64,000 bases of DNA from Zopfochytrium polystomum (lineage: Eukaryota; Chytridiomycota; Chytridiomycetes; Chytridiales; Chytridiaceae). Below the pieces are notes generated by a model. That model was given only the letters and a program-made list of their open reading frames with translations, did no database searches and had not been told where the DNA came from. The DNA is taken from contig JAIVFJ010000177.1 of NCBI GenBank assembly GCA_025765615.1, positions 62,001 through 126,000 of the forward strand, read 5' to 3'. Shown piece by piece: positions 23,411 to 33,189 of this stretch (the stretch's first letter is position 1; every line of letters starts with the position of its first letter). The position numbers and the translations under genes were made by a program.

Positions 23411-23470
23411 GGCTGCATAGTGTAGGGGTTATCACATCAGATTCTGATTCTGGGGACCCCGGTTCTTTCC
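23411..23470 (+). pseudogene. tRNA-Gln (CTG) relic, 3' arm lost
   Basis: GGCTGCATAGTGTAGGGGTT is a proper acceptor and D-arm start. The anticodon stem TCAGA/TCTGG encloses TTCTGAT (CTG). The T-arm degenerates (GGTTCTTTCC) and the expected TGCAGCC acceptor strand is absent. It is a truncated gene or a tRNA-derived SINE head with A- and B-box remnants. Confidence 0.65.
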
Positions 23471-25561
23471 ACATTCAATTAGTGGCACCGGGCTGTGGGG
23501 GGGTGTGGGAAAGGGAAAATCAATAAGCGAGAAATTTCAAGAAAACGCCCCGCCCCCTGTCATGTCAAACTCACCCCACTCTCGAACGCAGCACGAAACG
23601 CCCCGTCGCACGCATGCTGACACAGGCAGCACAGCACAGAGGCTTTAATCACCAACAGCCGCTTTGAAATGCAACTAAACCCGCGCGATTTCCCCTTCCT
23701 GAGGGTTTCCTTCTGTCGCTTTTGCCTCGTATTCACTATCTTTTCGCACAATCTCCCTGTTCCTGATCAAATCACGCTTGCCTCCAGCAGGCCGTCATCT
23801 TGATTGTTGCCCTCTACAACCGCTTAAGCTGGCACTCTTCACGGCCACCCTGCGTCAGGCATCTGCACCCCAACGCAGCTGTTTCGCACTGAATGAAGGA
23901 GGTGATGACGACAGCAAGGACAAGACGCACACGTTGTTGAGCAGTCCACGCCATCGCTGTCGACATCATGTTACAGAAGATCCTCACGTCGCTCACAGTT
24001 CCACCCAGAACAGCCACCTTGCTGGAAGCTGGATCCAATGGCAACAGCTGCCCCAGCAGCAGCTGCGGCACAGGGCCGCCCCTGATCGCGCCACTGATCT
24101 CGCCGCTGCAAGGCTGTGGACTTTGGCCACTTGATGATTGTGCAGAACCTGCGGGCTTGCAGCTGGCAGAAAGTATGGTTAAAGATGGCAGGTCGCTCCA
24201 GCTGAGGATCACGGACTTTTTGAGTTAACCTCCTCAGGCTGCTGCCATTCTTGTTGTCGTCGCTGGACGCGGCCAGCGCCAATTCTCCTCCCTCTTAGCA
24301 CTGTCGCCATCACCATCCTCATTGTCCACTCCTGCGCCCTCTGCACACGTTGTGAGCTTCCCACTAAGGGCCGTTTCGCCAACTCTTGGACCTCGATGCC
24401 TCTTCCTCTTCTTTCGCCACCGCCCCCCGAATCGCTCCGGTCAATGGCCGTCATAGCGGGAGAGAGGAGCGCGTCTTAGGGAGGCTTGTGATGAGGGGAT
24501 AAGAGCAAGTGGAGATCGAATAGGAGCCAATCAACATCACCAATGTTTGACAAGCCTGCGGGCGGCCTGCCAGGCAACAAGACTGTGTCATTTCGAGTTG
24601 GAGCCAGGATCAAGGAAATCTGGGCAAACAATTGCGTCTCAGGCTGTTCTGCGAGGGATGTGGGAGGTGCGAAATGAGTGGCTAGATCAAAATAAACGAC
24701 ATAAGATCTCAACCTGCTGCAGCCATGAAGCTACCTGCTGTCCCGTCGAACTTGTTGCGTCGCCAGGTATGAAGTAGCCAAGTAAGATGCAGCCAGACGA
24801 AGCTGCGACAATCTGGATGGCTGGTATGTTCTGGCGGGGACGCCCAGGCCGCAGAGGCCGCCGTATCATCCAGGGACAGAGAAAACAGCTGCAGATCAGT
24901 GCAGAGATCCAACCCTGCAAGGCAAGGATCAAGTTGCGGTGATCCAAAGGCGATCTTGGAGCACCAGCTGCAGATCAGCAAGAAGCGTGTCGAGCAGCTC
25001 GAGCGCGATCAACCAACAGCTGTGCCAGAGTTGCACTTTGGGGAGTGACACGCACCCGCAGGTTGGAATTGTTGCGCTGCGTTCGATCTGACCATCTGTT
25101 GAAAATGAGCCTGTCCAACCTTCCCTCACATAGCTGATTGTCATTTGCAGATGGCAGGAGTGGACAAGGAGGTTGGGCAATGCTCCCGATGGACAAGGAG
25201 AGGGGGCCGCAACAAAAGAGGGCAAAGAATAATAGATTCGAGTTTGACCCACGACACCTCGGTGTTCCTGTCTGACTACGAATAAATGAGGTCTATTTAT
25301 TGGGAGTTACTTCAATTGGTGTTCTGGGTATAATTTTCCCTCCCAAGGATAGCCAGAAGGTTGAACTCAATACCTGGATTATTAAGTTAATCCCACTCAT
25401 AACCAAGGTCTGCAGTGAGCATGGCTGCACGGCGACGGCAGGCACGCTCAAAGCAGGCTTGAGACTGGTCGGAGTTTGTGCTTGGGCGCATCTCCCCTGA
25501 GAAGGATTCCATCATTTTCTCTCTAAAAATGAAAAGTTAATAGAGCTGCGTGGAGGAGTAG
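23471..25561. other. Intergenic, degraded repetitive sequence
   Basis: Many short overlapping frames appear on both strands (for example 23814-24212 minus and 24929-25252 minus). None has a recognisable domain and none stays open for long. Probably decayed transposon sequence; nothing specific can be supported. Confidence 0.35.
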
Positions 25562-25857
25562 TGTCAGAAACAGGGCAGGACAGGACAAGGTAGACAAGGA
25601 ACTGAGAGGAGTGATGATTGTATTGGACAATAATTCACTTGAGGGATGGCCATCCCCCTTTTATACCTTTGGAGAGTCTTCCTTGTCAAGACTCAAAGAA
25701 AGTTCCAGAAAGAGCAATTAGTAATACAATGATACCAATGGTACCAATGACAACAAGACAAGTCAGGAAAGCAAAGAAGGTTCCAGAAGGTTCCACAAGG
25801 TTCCATGAAGGAATGTTCTAGAAGGTTCCAGAGGTTTCCAGAGGGTGATTCATAACA
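25562..25857 (-). repeat. 3' LTR of the minus-strand chromovirus
   Basis: 296 bp. It is shorter than its partner because of small deletions, notably near 25645 where the palindromic GGGACAGGTCCC-type segment has collapsed. It is preceded by the polypurine tract at 25861-25872 (minus strand). Confidence 0.93.
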
Positions 25858-28800
25858 TCATCTCCCCCTTTTAGGCCTCTTCTGCAACTTGGTGGGGTAC
25901 CTGGTCTTGAACTCGAGCAGAAGGTCTTGGCAGTGAGTGAGGTTTGACTCAGGCTCCCAGGTGTTGTCGGCATCTGAGTAACCTTTCCACTTAACAAGGA
26001 ACTTGAGTGTCCTTCCAAACCACTTGGCATCCAAGATTTGTTCAACCTCAAATTCCTCTTCACCTTCTACCTCAACTGGAGGAGGAGGAGGAACAACTCT
26101 GCCTGGAATGGAATTGGCCACAAACTTCTCTAAAAGGCTGACATGGAAAACTGGGTGGATCTTCATGGATGCAGGGAGATCCAGCTTGAAGGTGACTGGA
26201 TTGATTTGCTCCAAGATCTTGAAAGGACCCAACTTGAGGTTGTCTAGCTTGGGACTTGGTCTTTTGGTCTGCAAGTTCTTCCTCAGAAGCCAAACTTGCT
26301 GACCCACAGCAAGGTCATGGTCCATTCTGTGAGTGTTGGCAAATCTTGAGGCATCTTCTTGGGCTTGCTTCAGGGTGGAGTCCAGGAAGGTGCTGATGAT
26401 CTTGAGCTTATGCAAGTGTGAAGCCACAGCAGGAGCTTGGACATTGGATAGGGTCTCTTGTCCCACAAGGTCTCCTCTTGGATTGAAGCCATAGGTTGCA
26501 AAGAAGGGAGATAGCTGGGTGCTTGAGCGGAGAGAATTGTTGAGAGCAAATTCTGCCAGTGGTAGGAGGGTGGGCCAATCATCCTGTTGATAGCTGACAT
26601 AGCACCTCAAATACTGCTCCAGAGTCTGGTTTGTTCTTTCTGTTTGTCCATCAGTCTGAGGGTGATAAGCAGTTGACAGTTGAGACTTGATTCCAAGGGC
26701 TACTGTGAGTGCTTTCCAAAATTGAGATCTGAACTGTGGTCCTCTGTCACTGACGATTGACTGAGGCAGCCCATGGAGCCTGAATATGTGCTGCAAAAAC
26801 AGGTCTGCTGTTCCTTGTGCATCTATATTCTCAGTGCAGGGGATGAAATGGGCCAACTTTGTCCTTCTGCAGATGACAACAAGGATAGAGTCAAATCCAT
26901 GGGATGGGGGCAGTTTCACAATGAAGTCCATGGATATTGATGACCAAGGGCTGATGGCAATTGGGAGGGGCTCCAGAAGTCCATAGGGCTTGTGTCTGCT
27001 GGATTTGTTTCTTTGACAGGTTTCACAGCTGCTGACATAGTTCTTGATGTACTTCCTCATGCCTGGCCAGTAGAAGTCTCTGGAAACAAGCTCATATGTC
27101 TTGTGCTCTCCTGGGTGTCCAGCTGTTGCTGCATCATTCCTTGTCTTGAGTATCTCAAGTTTTTCCTCTTCTTGGCTGATTTGAATCTTGTGAGGCTTGG
27201 GATCCTTGGAAATAGCATGGGCCCACACACTGTCAGGAAGCAATGAAAGGTGTGTCTTGGATGGTGGGGTGAAACCATCTCCCCCTTCAGGTGCAAGGTC
27301 TGTTCTTCTTGACAGGGCATCAGCCACAGTGTTAAGGTGGCCAGGAGAATAGCACAGCTTAAAGTCATACTCAGAGAGCAGTTCAGCCCACCTGGCATGC
27401 CTCTCCTTGAGCAACCTCCTTGCCCTGAAGAAGGTGAGGTTCTTGTGATCAGAATAGACAGAGATGCCTTTAGAACCAGCCAAGTAGTGTCTCCAGAATT
27501 TGAATGCTTCCACAATTGCAAGCAACTCCTTGTCATGGACTGTGTAGTTACACTCAGCACTGTTCAGCTTCCTGGAGTAATATGCCACTGGATGCAGAGG
27601 AGCAGAGGGGTCCTGAGAGCTTGGCTGGGACAGAACAGCACTGAGGGCATAGTCTGAGGCATCAGTTTCCAAGGTGAAGGGAAGCAAGGGATCCACATGC
27701 TTAAGGAGTGGTGCACTTGTGGTTGCTGTCTTAAGAGCTAGCCAGGCTTGCTCTGCTGCTGGGGTCCATTCAAACTTGGTGGTCTTCTTGGTGAGATCAG
27801 TGAGAGGCTTGGCTATGGCAGAATAGTTGGCAATGAAGATTCTGTAGAAGTTGCAAAACCCAAGGAAGCTTTGAACATCCTTGATTGAATTTGGAGCCTT
27901 CCATTCAAGAATAGTTTGGATCTTGTCTGGTGCCATGGAGATCCCTTTGTCAGACACAATGAACCCCAAAAACTCAATGGAGGTCTTGTGGAATTCACAC
28001 TTCTCCAGCTTTGCATAGAGGTGATGCTGTCTGAGTCTCTCCAAGACAGTCTTGACATGTCCCATATGGCTTGCAGTGTCAGATGAAAATACCAGGATAT
28101 CATCCAGGTAGACAATGACAAAAAGGTCCAGAATATCCCTGAAGATGTCATTCATCATGCCTTGGAAAATAGCTGGAGCATTGGTAAGTCCAAAGGGCAT
28201 GACCAAGTACTCAAAGTGACCGTATTTGCATCTGAAGGCAGTCTTCCATTGATCCTGGGGCTTAATTCTGACCAAATTGTAGGCACCTCTGAGGTCAATC
28301 TTGGAAAATATCCTTGCATGGCTCAGTTTGTCCAGTAATTCAGAGATGAGAGGCAGTGGATAGCGGTTCTTGACTGTCATCTCATTGAGATCTCTGTAGT
28401 CCACGCAGGGTCTCAGTCCCCCATCCTTCTTCTTGACAAAAAAGATGGGAGCTCCAGCTGGAGACTTGGAAGGTTGGATGAATCCCTTGTTCAGCATTTC
28501 TTCAATGTATTCTTGGAGGGCCTTGGCTTCTGGTGGAGAGAGGTGGTACAGTGGCTTGAAAGGTGGGCTGCAAGTTTCATCCTTGAGTGGAATTTCACAG
28601 TCATAAGGCCTCTGAGCTGGTAGCAGGTGTGCCTTGGTCTTGGAAAACACATCAGCATAAGGGAGATATTCTTTTGGTAGCTTGGATGCCAGCAAAAGGT
28701 CACTCTTCAGCAGTGGGGCATGAATTCTTGACTGGGAACTGTGATTCTTGAATCTTTGACTGAGAGTTCTGTTCTTGGCAAAGACTGTGAGCTGTGGAAC

Positions 28801-29400
28801 TTGAATCTTGAATGTGGACTGTGAACTGTGGTACTTGAATCTTTGACTGTGGGTTCTGTGAACTAGAGTCTTGGCCATGACTGTGAGCTCTGTGAGCTCT
28901 ACTTGAATCTTGACTGTGAACTGTGAACTGTGGAACTTGAGTCTTGGCTGGCTGTGAATCTTGAATCAAGGGCTTGAGAGCATGAGACTTGGGGGCTTGA
29001 CTTGAGTTTTGGGTGACTGTTCCGATTGGTGGAGGTTGGACTTGACCAGTGACCCAATCAATGGCAGGGTTCTGGGCTTGCAGCCATGGTAATCCCAGGA
29101 TGACAGAGAATGTGGGTGAGCCAAGATCCAATACTTCCAGGTTGACCATGGATGGTGGAAAGTTCTTGGATGTGGAGGTTTAGCTTGGTTTCATGGCTGA
29201 TTTCCTTGAACAGAGCATGATTGGCAAAGTGGACCTTGAGGGGTGTGGATTTCTTGATGGTGGGAATGGCACAAGACTTGGCAAGGGTGGCATCAATGAT
29301 GTTGTAGGATGATCCAGAGTTGATAAGGGCCTTGGTTGTGATGGTTGACTTGGGTGAGAGTTGAATCTTGACATCCATGGTGAGTTGGTGGGGCTTGGAA
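25858..29400 (-). pseudogene. pol: pol of the older chromovirus (protease-RT-RNase H-integrase-chromodomain), frameshifted
   Basis: The long 3' frame (to 25858) has intact RT (LPFGLTNAPAIFQ-type block, YLDDILVFS), RNase H (LETDASDYAL), an HHCC integrase finger (GHPGEHKTY then CETCQRNK), the integrase D-D-E (SMDFI, SDRGPQF, QTERTN) and a C-terminal chromodomain (FLVKWKGYSDADNTWEPE). Upstream it is broken. Compared with the plus copy there is an extra A near 29150 and a deletion of about 25 bases near 28700, each shifting frame. The protease reads INSGSS (near 29315), replacing the catalytic Asp of the plus copy's IDSGSS with Asn. This copy cannot make a functional Pol by itself. Confidence 0.9.
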
Positions 29401-29473
29401 TCTGAGGTGTTTGTGGTGCTGGTGGTGGTGATGAAACAGGGGCAGCTTGGAGGAGGGTCCAGGGAATTGCCCC

Positions 29474-30397
29474 TCAGTGAGCCTGGACCTGGGAGTTTGG
29501 GTGCTTCTTCCTTGGGCAGTCCTTGACAGCGTGTTCCTTGGAGCCACAGTAGAAACACAGTCCCTGCTGGGCCCTCCTTGTTTTCTCCTCTTGGCTCAGA
29601 GGACCCTTAGGAAGTGTCTCAACTGCATCCACTTGCATGGGTTCAGGAACTGTGAGAGCTTGAGGAACTGGGGTAGGTCTTGATGTAGTTCCTACTTGTC
29701 TTTGCTTCAGCCTCTTGGAGTAGAGTCTGTTGTCAATCTTGATGGCAAGGAGAATGTACTCTTCCAAGGTCTCAGGGATGTGCAGAGACTGGGAGAGCAT
29801 GTCTTGGATGGACTCATGGAGACCATCATGGTACAGCTCCATCAGAGCTGCATCATTGTATCCAGAGTCTCTGGCTAGTTGCTTGAATTGGTTGGTGTAG
29901 GCCACACAAGATTGCTTTCCTTGCTTGATATGCTTGAGCTTGGATCTTGCTGTCCAAGATGCGTAGGGGTCACCAAAGGTAGCCTGCAGCCCTTCCCAGA
30001 GCTCTTGCAGGGTGGTGGGTGTGCTTGGGAGAGATCTGTACCATGATTGAGCTTGACCAGACAGGAGGGTGCTTGTGAAAAGAACCTTGACTTGCTCACT
30101 GGGGAATCTTGAAGGTTGGAGAAGGATGACATTCTCCACAGTGGCCATAAAGTTCCTGAGGTCTTTGGCCAGCCCAGTGAACTTGTCAGGGCTGGGAACC
30201 TTGGGCTCTCTTGCTTGGTTGGCTTGGGGCAGGGGAAGAGCTTGATGTTCTTGTTGGTGAAGTTGTTGTTGAAGCTGGTGCTGCTGGTGAAGGACTTGTT
30301 CTTGAAGTTGGTGTGTCTGTCTTGAAAGGGCTTGTAATTGGTCCATCAAGGCTTGGAAGGCAGTTGCATCAGGGAAGGTGTTGTTTGGGTCAAACAT
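29474..30397 (-). CDS. gag: gag of the older chromovirus
   Basis: 307 residues, intact. A Gln-rich N-terminal third (about 20-70) may form a coiled coil. The central retrotransposon gag region includes YRSLPSTPTTLQELWEGLQ and ARSKLKHIKQG. A single CCHC zinc knuckle lies near the C-terminus (CFYCGSKEHAVKDC) and binds RNA for packaging. The stop lies inside the frameshift stem described for the plus copy. Confidence 0.93.
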   Translation of the reverse strand: MFDPNNTFPDATAFQALMDQLQALSRQTHQLQEQVLHQQHQLQQQLHQQEHQALPLPQANQAREPKVPSPDKFTGLAKDLRNFMATVENVILLQPSRFPSEQVKVLFTSTLLSGQAQSWYRSLPSTPTTLQELWEGLQATFGDPYASWTARSKLKHIKQGKQSCVAYTNQFKQLARDSGYNDAALMELYHDGLHESIQDMLSQSLHIPETLEEYILLAIKIDNRLYSKRLKQRQVGTTSRPTPVPQALTVPEPMQVDAVETLPKGPLSQEEKTRRAQQGLCFYCGSKEHAVKDCPRKKHPNSQVQAH

Positions 30398-30437
30398 GAT
30401 GGCAGAGAGTAGTAGGAGAGGGTGAAGTGAATTATGA

Positions 30438-30750
30438 TGTCAGGAACATGGCAGGACATGGCAAGGCAAGGCAGAGAAGGAACTGAGAGGAGTGATGATT
30501 GTATTGGAAACAATAATTCACTTGAGGGATGGGACAGGTCCCCCATCCCCCTTTTATACCTTTTGAGAGTCTTCCTTGTCAAGACTCACAGAAAGTTCCA
30601 GAAAGAGCAATTAGTAATACAATGATACCAATGGTACCAACGACAACAAGACAAGTCAGGAAAGCAAAGAAGGTTCCAGAAGGTTCCACAAGGTTCCATG
30701 AAGGAATGTTCTAGAAGGTTCCAGAGGTTTCCAGAGGGTGATTCATAACA
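30438..30750 (-). repeat. 5' LTR of the minus-strand chromovirus
   Basis: 313 bp, TG..CA ends. The minus strand has a TATAAAAG box (about 30550-30558) followed by the presumed transcript start near AAGTGAATTAT. Confidence 0.93.
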
Positions 30751-31618
30751 AGTAGCTGTACAAACGAACAAGTGGTAGCCAATGTAGCGAGTCTTTCGTC
30801 GCTTGTCACAGTTTCGCACTCGTGAGGCAGCCTGGCTGTGCATTCTGTAGTAGGCTCTATCCCCTGGTCGGTGACGAAACACTCGTAAACGAGAGAGGGT
30901 GCTTGCAAATGGGTGGTGCCGTTGAATGTGCCGGTTGGTGTTGAATCTCTTGTTACTGGCGTACACACACCCTGACCTAGTGCAACTGAACGTGAACTTC
31001 ATATGGCAGGTAAGGTCTTCCTCCTGGTAACACCATTAGCTTCGCTGCGCATGCGGAACGCGATAACCATGGGTTTGTGAGGCAAGTGCACATACCCTTT
31101 CCCACGCTTTCCCGCACTTTCCCGTCATTTTTCAATGTGTATTGAGAACGCATGGTTCGATTCCGGGTGCGGCCTAGGGTGTAATTCGAGGCGCTGGGGC
31201 AATCTGCTGGTTTGTGCACTGCACATTTGGCCCAGTAGCTGCATTGCTCAATGTGAGCAGTAGTCCCTCCGTCTTAAGGGATCTCTGACTATTGGATTTT
31301 GCTGTAAACCTCCTTCCACCTGACACTTGGCCGGATTTGATGCAAGCACATCATAAACTTATCATGACTTGTGCACCCTTCCAGTGGTTCCCAGTCTATG
31401 CTATAAAAAGTCTACTCTGAGTGAGTGAGTGGACGGAGTGAATGAAGTGGAGATGTGTTTGTGGGTGGTCCTTCTCCCCAACTTGGAGAGAAAGAGCAAT
31501 ACGCTGTTATGAATGGTAGGGGCAGCCAGTCGGTGCAGCAGGCCATTACCCTGTTGGACTCTAAGAGGAGTTTCTTTGTTTTTGGTATTTGTTCATCTGT
31601 GATTGCCTCCGAAATGAC
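30751..31618. other. Spacer between the two head-to-head chromoviruses
   Basis: Unique-looking sequence. A TATA-like GCTATAAAAAG lies at 31400 and a GAGTGAGTGAG run after it. No protein gene is supported. Confidence 0.4.
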
Positions 31619-31690
31619 GGGGGTATATATCAGTGTTAGATAGCTCGCTTTGCATGCGAGATGCCGTGGGTTCGAACCCCACTGCCTCCA
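31619..31690 (+). tRNA. tRNA-Ala (TGC), second copy with a D-loop substitution
   Basis: Identical to the copy at 18965 except that the D-loop GTGGTA is GTGTTA, so one of the two conserved D-loop G residues that contact the T-loop is replaced by T. All stems are intact. It may be functional but weakened, or an early pseudogene. The young chromovirus is inserted 95 bp downstream. Confidence 0.75.
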
Positions 31691-31785
31691 TATTTGTAAG
31701 ATTTACAAATTAGTAGTACACACTCCAAACGGTATTTAAGCGATGGGCAAGTACTTGGTAAGGTCTTCCAGGTTTAATTCCACAG

Positions 31786-32138
31786 TGTTATGAATCACCC
31801 TCTGGAAACCTCTGGAACCTTCTAGAACATTCCTTCATGGAACCTTCTGGAACCTTCTGGAACCTTCTAGAACATTCCTTCATGGAACCTTGTGGAACCT
31901 TCTGGAACCTTCTTTGCTTTCCTGACTTGTCTTGTTGTCATTGGTATCATTGGTATCATTGCATTACTAATTGCTCTTTCTGGAACTTTCTTGGAGTCTT
32001 GACAAGGAACACTCTCAAAAGGTATAAAAGGGGGATGGGGGACCTGTCCCATCCCTCAAGTGAATTATTGTTTCCAATACAATCATCACTCCTCTCAGTT
32101 CCTTGTCTGCCTTGTCCTGTCCTGCCCTGTTCCTGACA
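31786..32138 (+). repeat. 5' LTR of the younger chromovirus
   Basis: 353 bp, TGTT..GACA. Compared with the older element's LTR it contains an extra ~40-bp tandem copy of the CATTCCTTCATGGAACCTT segment (31817-31895). GAACCTTCTGGAACCTTCTAGAAC words recur; they contain inverted GAAnnTTC elements resembling heat-shock-factor sites. The TATA box is at 32023-32029. Confidence 0.95.
32023..32058 (+). promoter_or_regulatory. LTR core promoter: TATA box and inferred transcript start
   Basis: TATAAAAG at 32023-32030. A start about 30-35 bases on falls at 32053-32058, immediately at AAGTGAATTAT, the segment complementary to the primer-binding site. Confidence 0.65.
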
Positions 32139-32140
32139 TC

Positions 32141-32151
32141 ATAATTCACTT
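32141..32151 (+). promoter_or_regulatory. Self-priming primer-binding site
   Basis: ATAATTCACTT begins two bases after the 5' LTR end. It is an exact reverse complement of 32058-32068 (AAGTGAATTAT) at the predicted 5' end of the element's own transcript. No tRNA 3' end complement is apparent. The same pair is conserved in the minus-strand copy. Confidence 0.75.
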
Positions 32152-32178
32152 CACCCTCTCCTACTACTCTCTGCCATC

Positions 32179-33102
32179 ATGTCTGACCCAAACAACACCT
32201 TCCCTGATGCAACTGCCTTCCAAGCCTTGATGGACCAATTACAAGCCCTCTCAAGACAGACACACCAACTTCAAGAACAAGTCCTTCACCAGCAGCACCA
32301 GCTTCAACAACAACTTCACCAACAAGAACATCAAGCTCTTCCCCTGCCTCAAGCCAACCAAGCAAGAGAGCCCAAGGTTCCCAGCCCTGACAAGTTCACT
32401 GGGCTGGCCAAAGACCTTAGGAACTTCATGGCCACTGTGGAGAATGTCATCCTTCTCCAACCTTCAAGATTTCCCAGTGAGCAAGTCAAGGTTCTTTTCA
32501 CAAGCACCCTCCTGTCTGGTCAAGCTCAATCATGGTACAGATCTCTCCCAAGCACACCCACCACCCTGCAAGAGCTCTGGGAGGGGCTGGAAGCTACCTT
32601 TGGTGACCCCTACGCATCTTGGACAGCAAGATCCAAGCTCAAGCATATCAAGCAAGGAAAGCAATCTTGTGTGGCCTACACCAACCAATTCAAGCAACTT
32701 GCCAGAGACTCTGGATACAATGATGCAGCTCTGATGGAGCTGTACCATGATGGTCTCCATGAGTCTATCCAAGACATGCTCTCCCAGTCTCTGCACATCC
32801 CTGAGACCTTGGAAGAGTACATTCTCCTTGCCATCAAGATTGACAACAGACTCTACTCCAAGAGGCTGAAGCAAAGACAAGTAGGAACTACATCAAGACC
32901 TACCCCAGTTCCTCAAGCTCTCACAGTTCCTGAACCCATGCAAGTGGATGCAGTTGAGACACTTCCTAAGGGTCCTCTGAGCCAAGAGGAGAAAACAAGG
33001 AGGGCCCAGCAGGGACTGTGTTTTTACTGTGGCTCCAAGGAGCATGCTGTCAAGGACTGCCCAAGGAAGAAGCACCCAAACTCCCAGGTCCAGGCTCACT
33101 GA
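32179..33102 (+). CDS. gag: gag of the younger chromovirus
   Basis: 307 residues, differing from the older copy's Gag at only a few positions. It forms the particle and packages element RNA. The Gln/His-rich N-terminal segment, the central gag domain and one CCHC knuckle (CFYCGSKEHAVKDC, near residue 280) are intact. The frame ends at 33102 within the loop of a predicted hairpin, downstream of an in-phase slippery heptamer at 33075. Confidence 0.94.
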   Translation: MSDPNNTFPDATAFQALMDQLQALSRQTHQLQEQVLHQQHQLQQQLHQQEHQALPLPQANQAREPKVPSPDKFTGLAKDLRNFMATVENVILLQPSRFPSEQVKVLFTSTLLSGQAQSWYRSLPSTPTTLQELWEGLEATFGDPYASWTARSKLKHIKQGKQSCVAYTNQFKQLARDSGYNDAALMELYHDGLHESIQDMLSQSLHIPETLEEYILLAIKIDNRLYSKRLKQRQVGTTSRPTPVPQALTVPEPMQVDAVETLPKGPLSQEEKTRRAQQGLCFYCGSKEHAVKDCPRKKHPNSQVQAH

Positions 33103-33120
33103 GGGGCAATTCCCTGGACC
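33075..33120 (+). promoter_or_regulatory. Predicted -1 ribosomal frameshift signal (gag to pol)
   Basis: The heptamer C CCA AAC (33075-33081) is in the gag zero frame. A 5-base spacer follows, then an 8-bp perfect stem GGTCCAGG (33087-33094) with CCTGGACC (33113-33120). The gag stop lies in the 18-base loop. The overlapping protease frame is -1 relative to gag, which fits. Confidence 0.7.
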
Positions 33121-33189
33121 CTCCTCCAAGCTGCCCCTGTTTCATCACCACCACCAGCACCACAAACACCTCAGATTCCAAGCCCCACC

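Larger units (their letters stand above)
25562..30750 (-). mobile_element. Ty3/gypsy chromovirus, older full-length copy
   Basis: A 5189-bp element on the minus strand bounded by LTRs (30438-30750 and 25562-25857) and flanked by the 5-bp target duplication AGTAG (25557-25561 and 30751-30755). It contains gag, protease, RT, RNase H, integrase and chromodomain regions in the gypsy order. The two LTRs differ by several substitutions and indels, including a 10-base deletion in the 3' LTR, so it is clearly older than its plus-strand sister. It carries two frameshifts in pol and a substituted protease active site. The primer-binding site (30425-30435) is complementary to LTR bases 30513-30523, as in self-priming Tf1-type elements. 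Confidence 0.95.
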
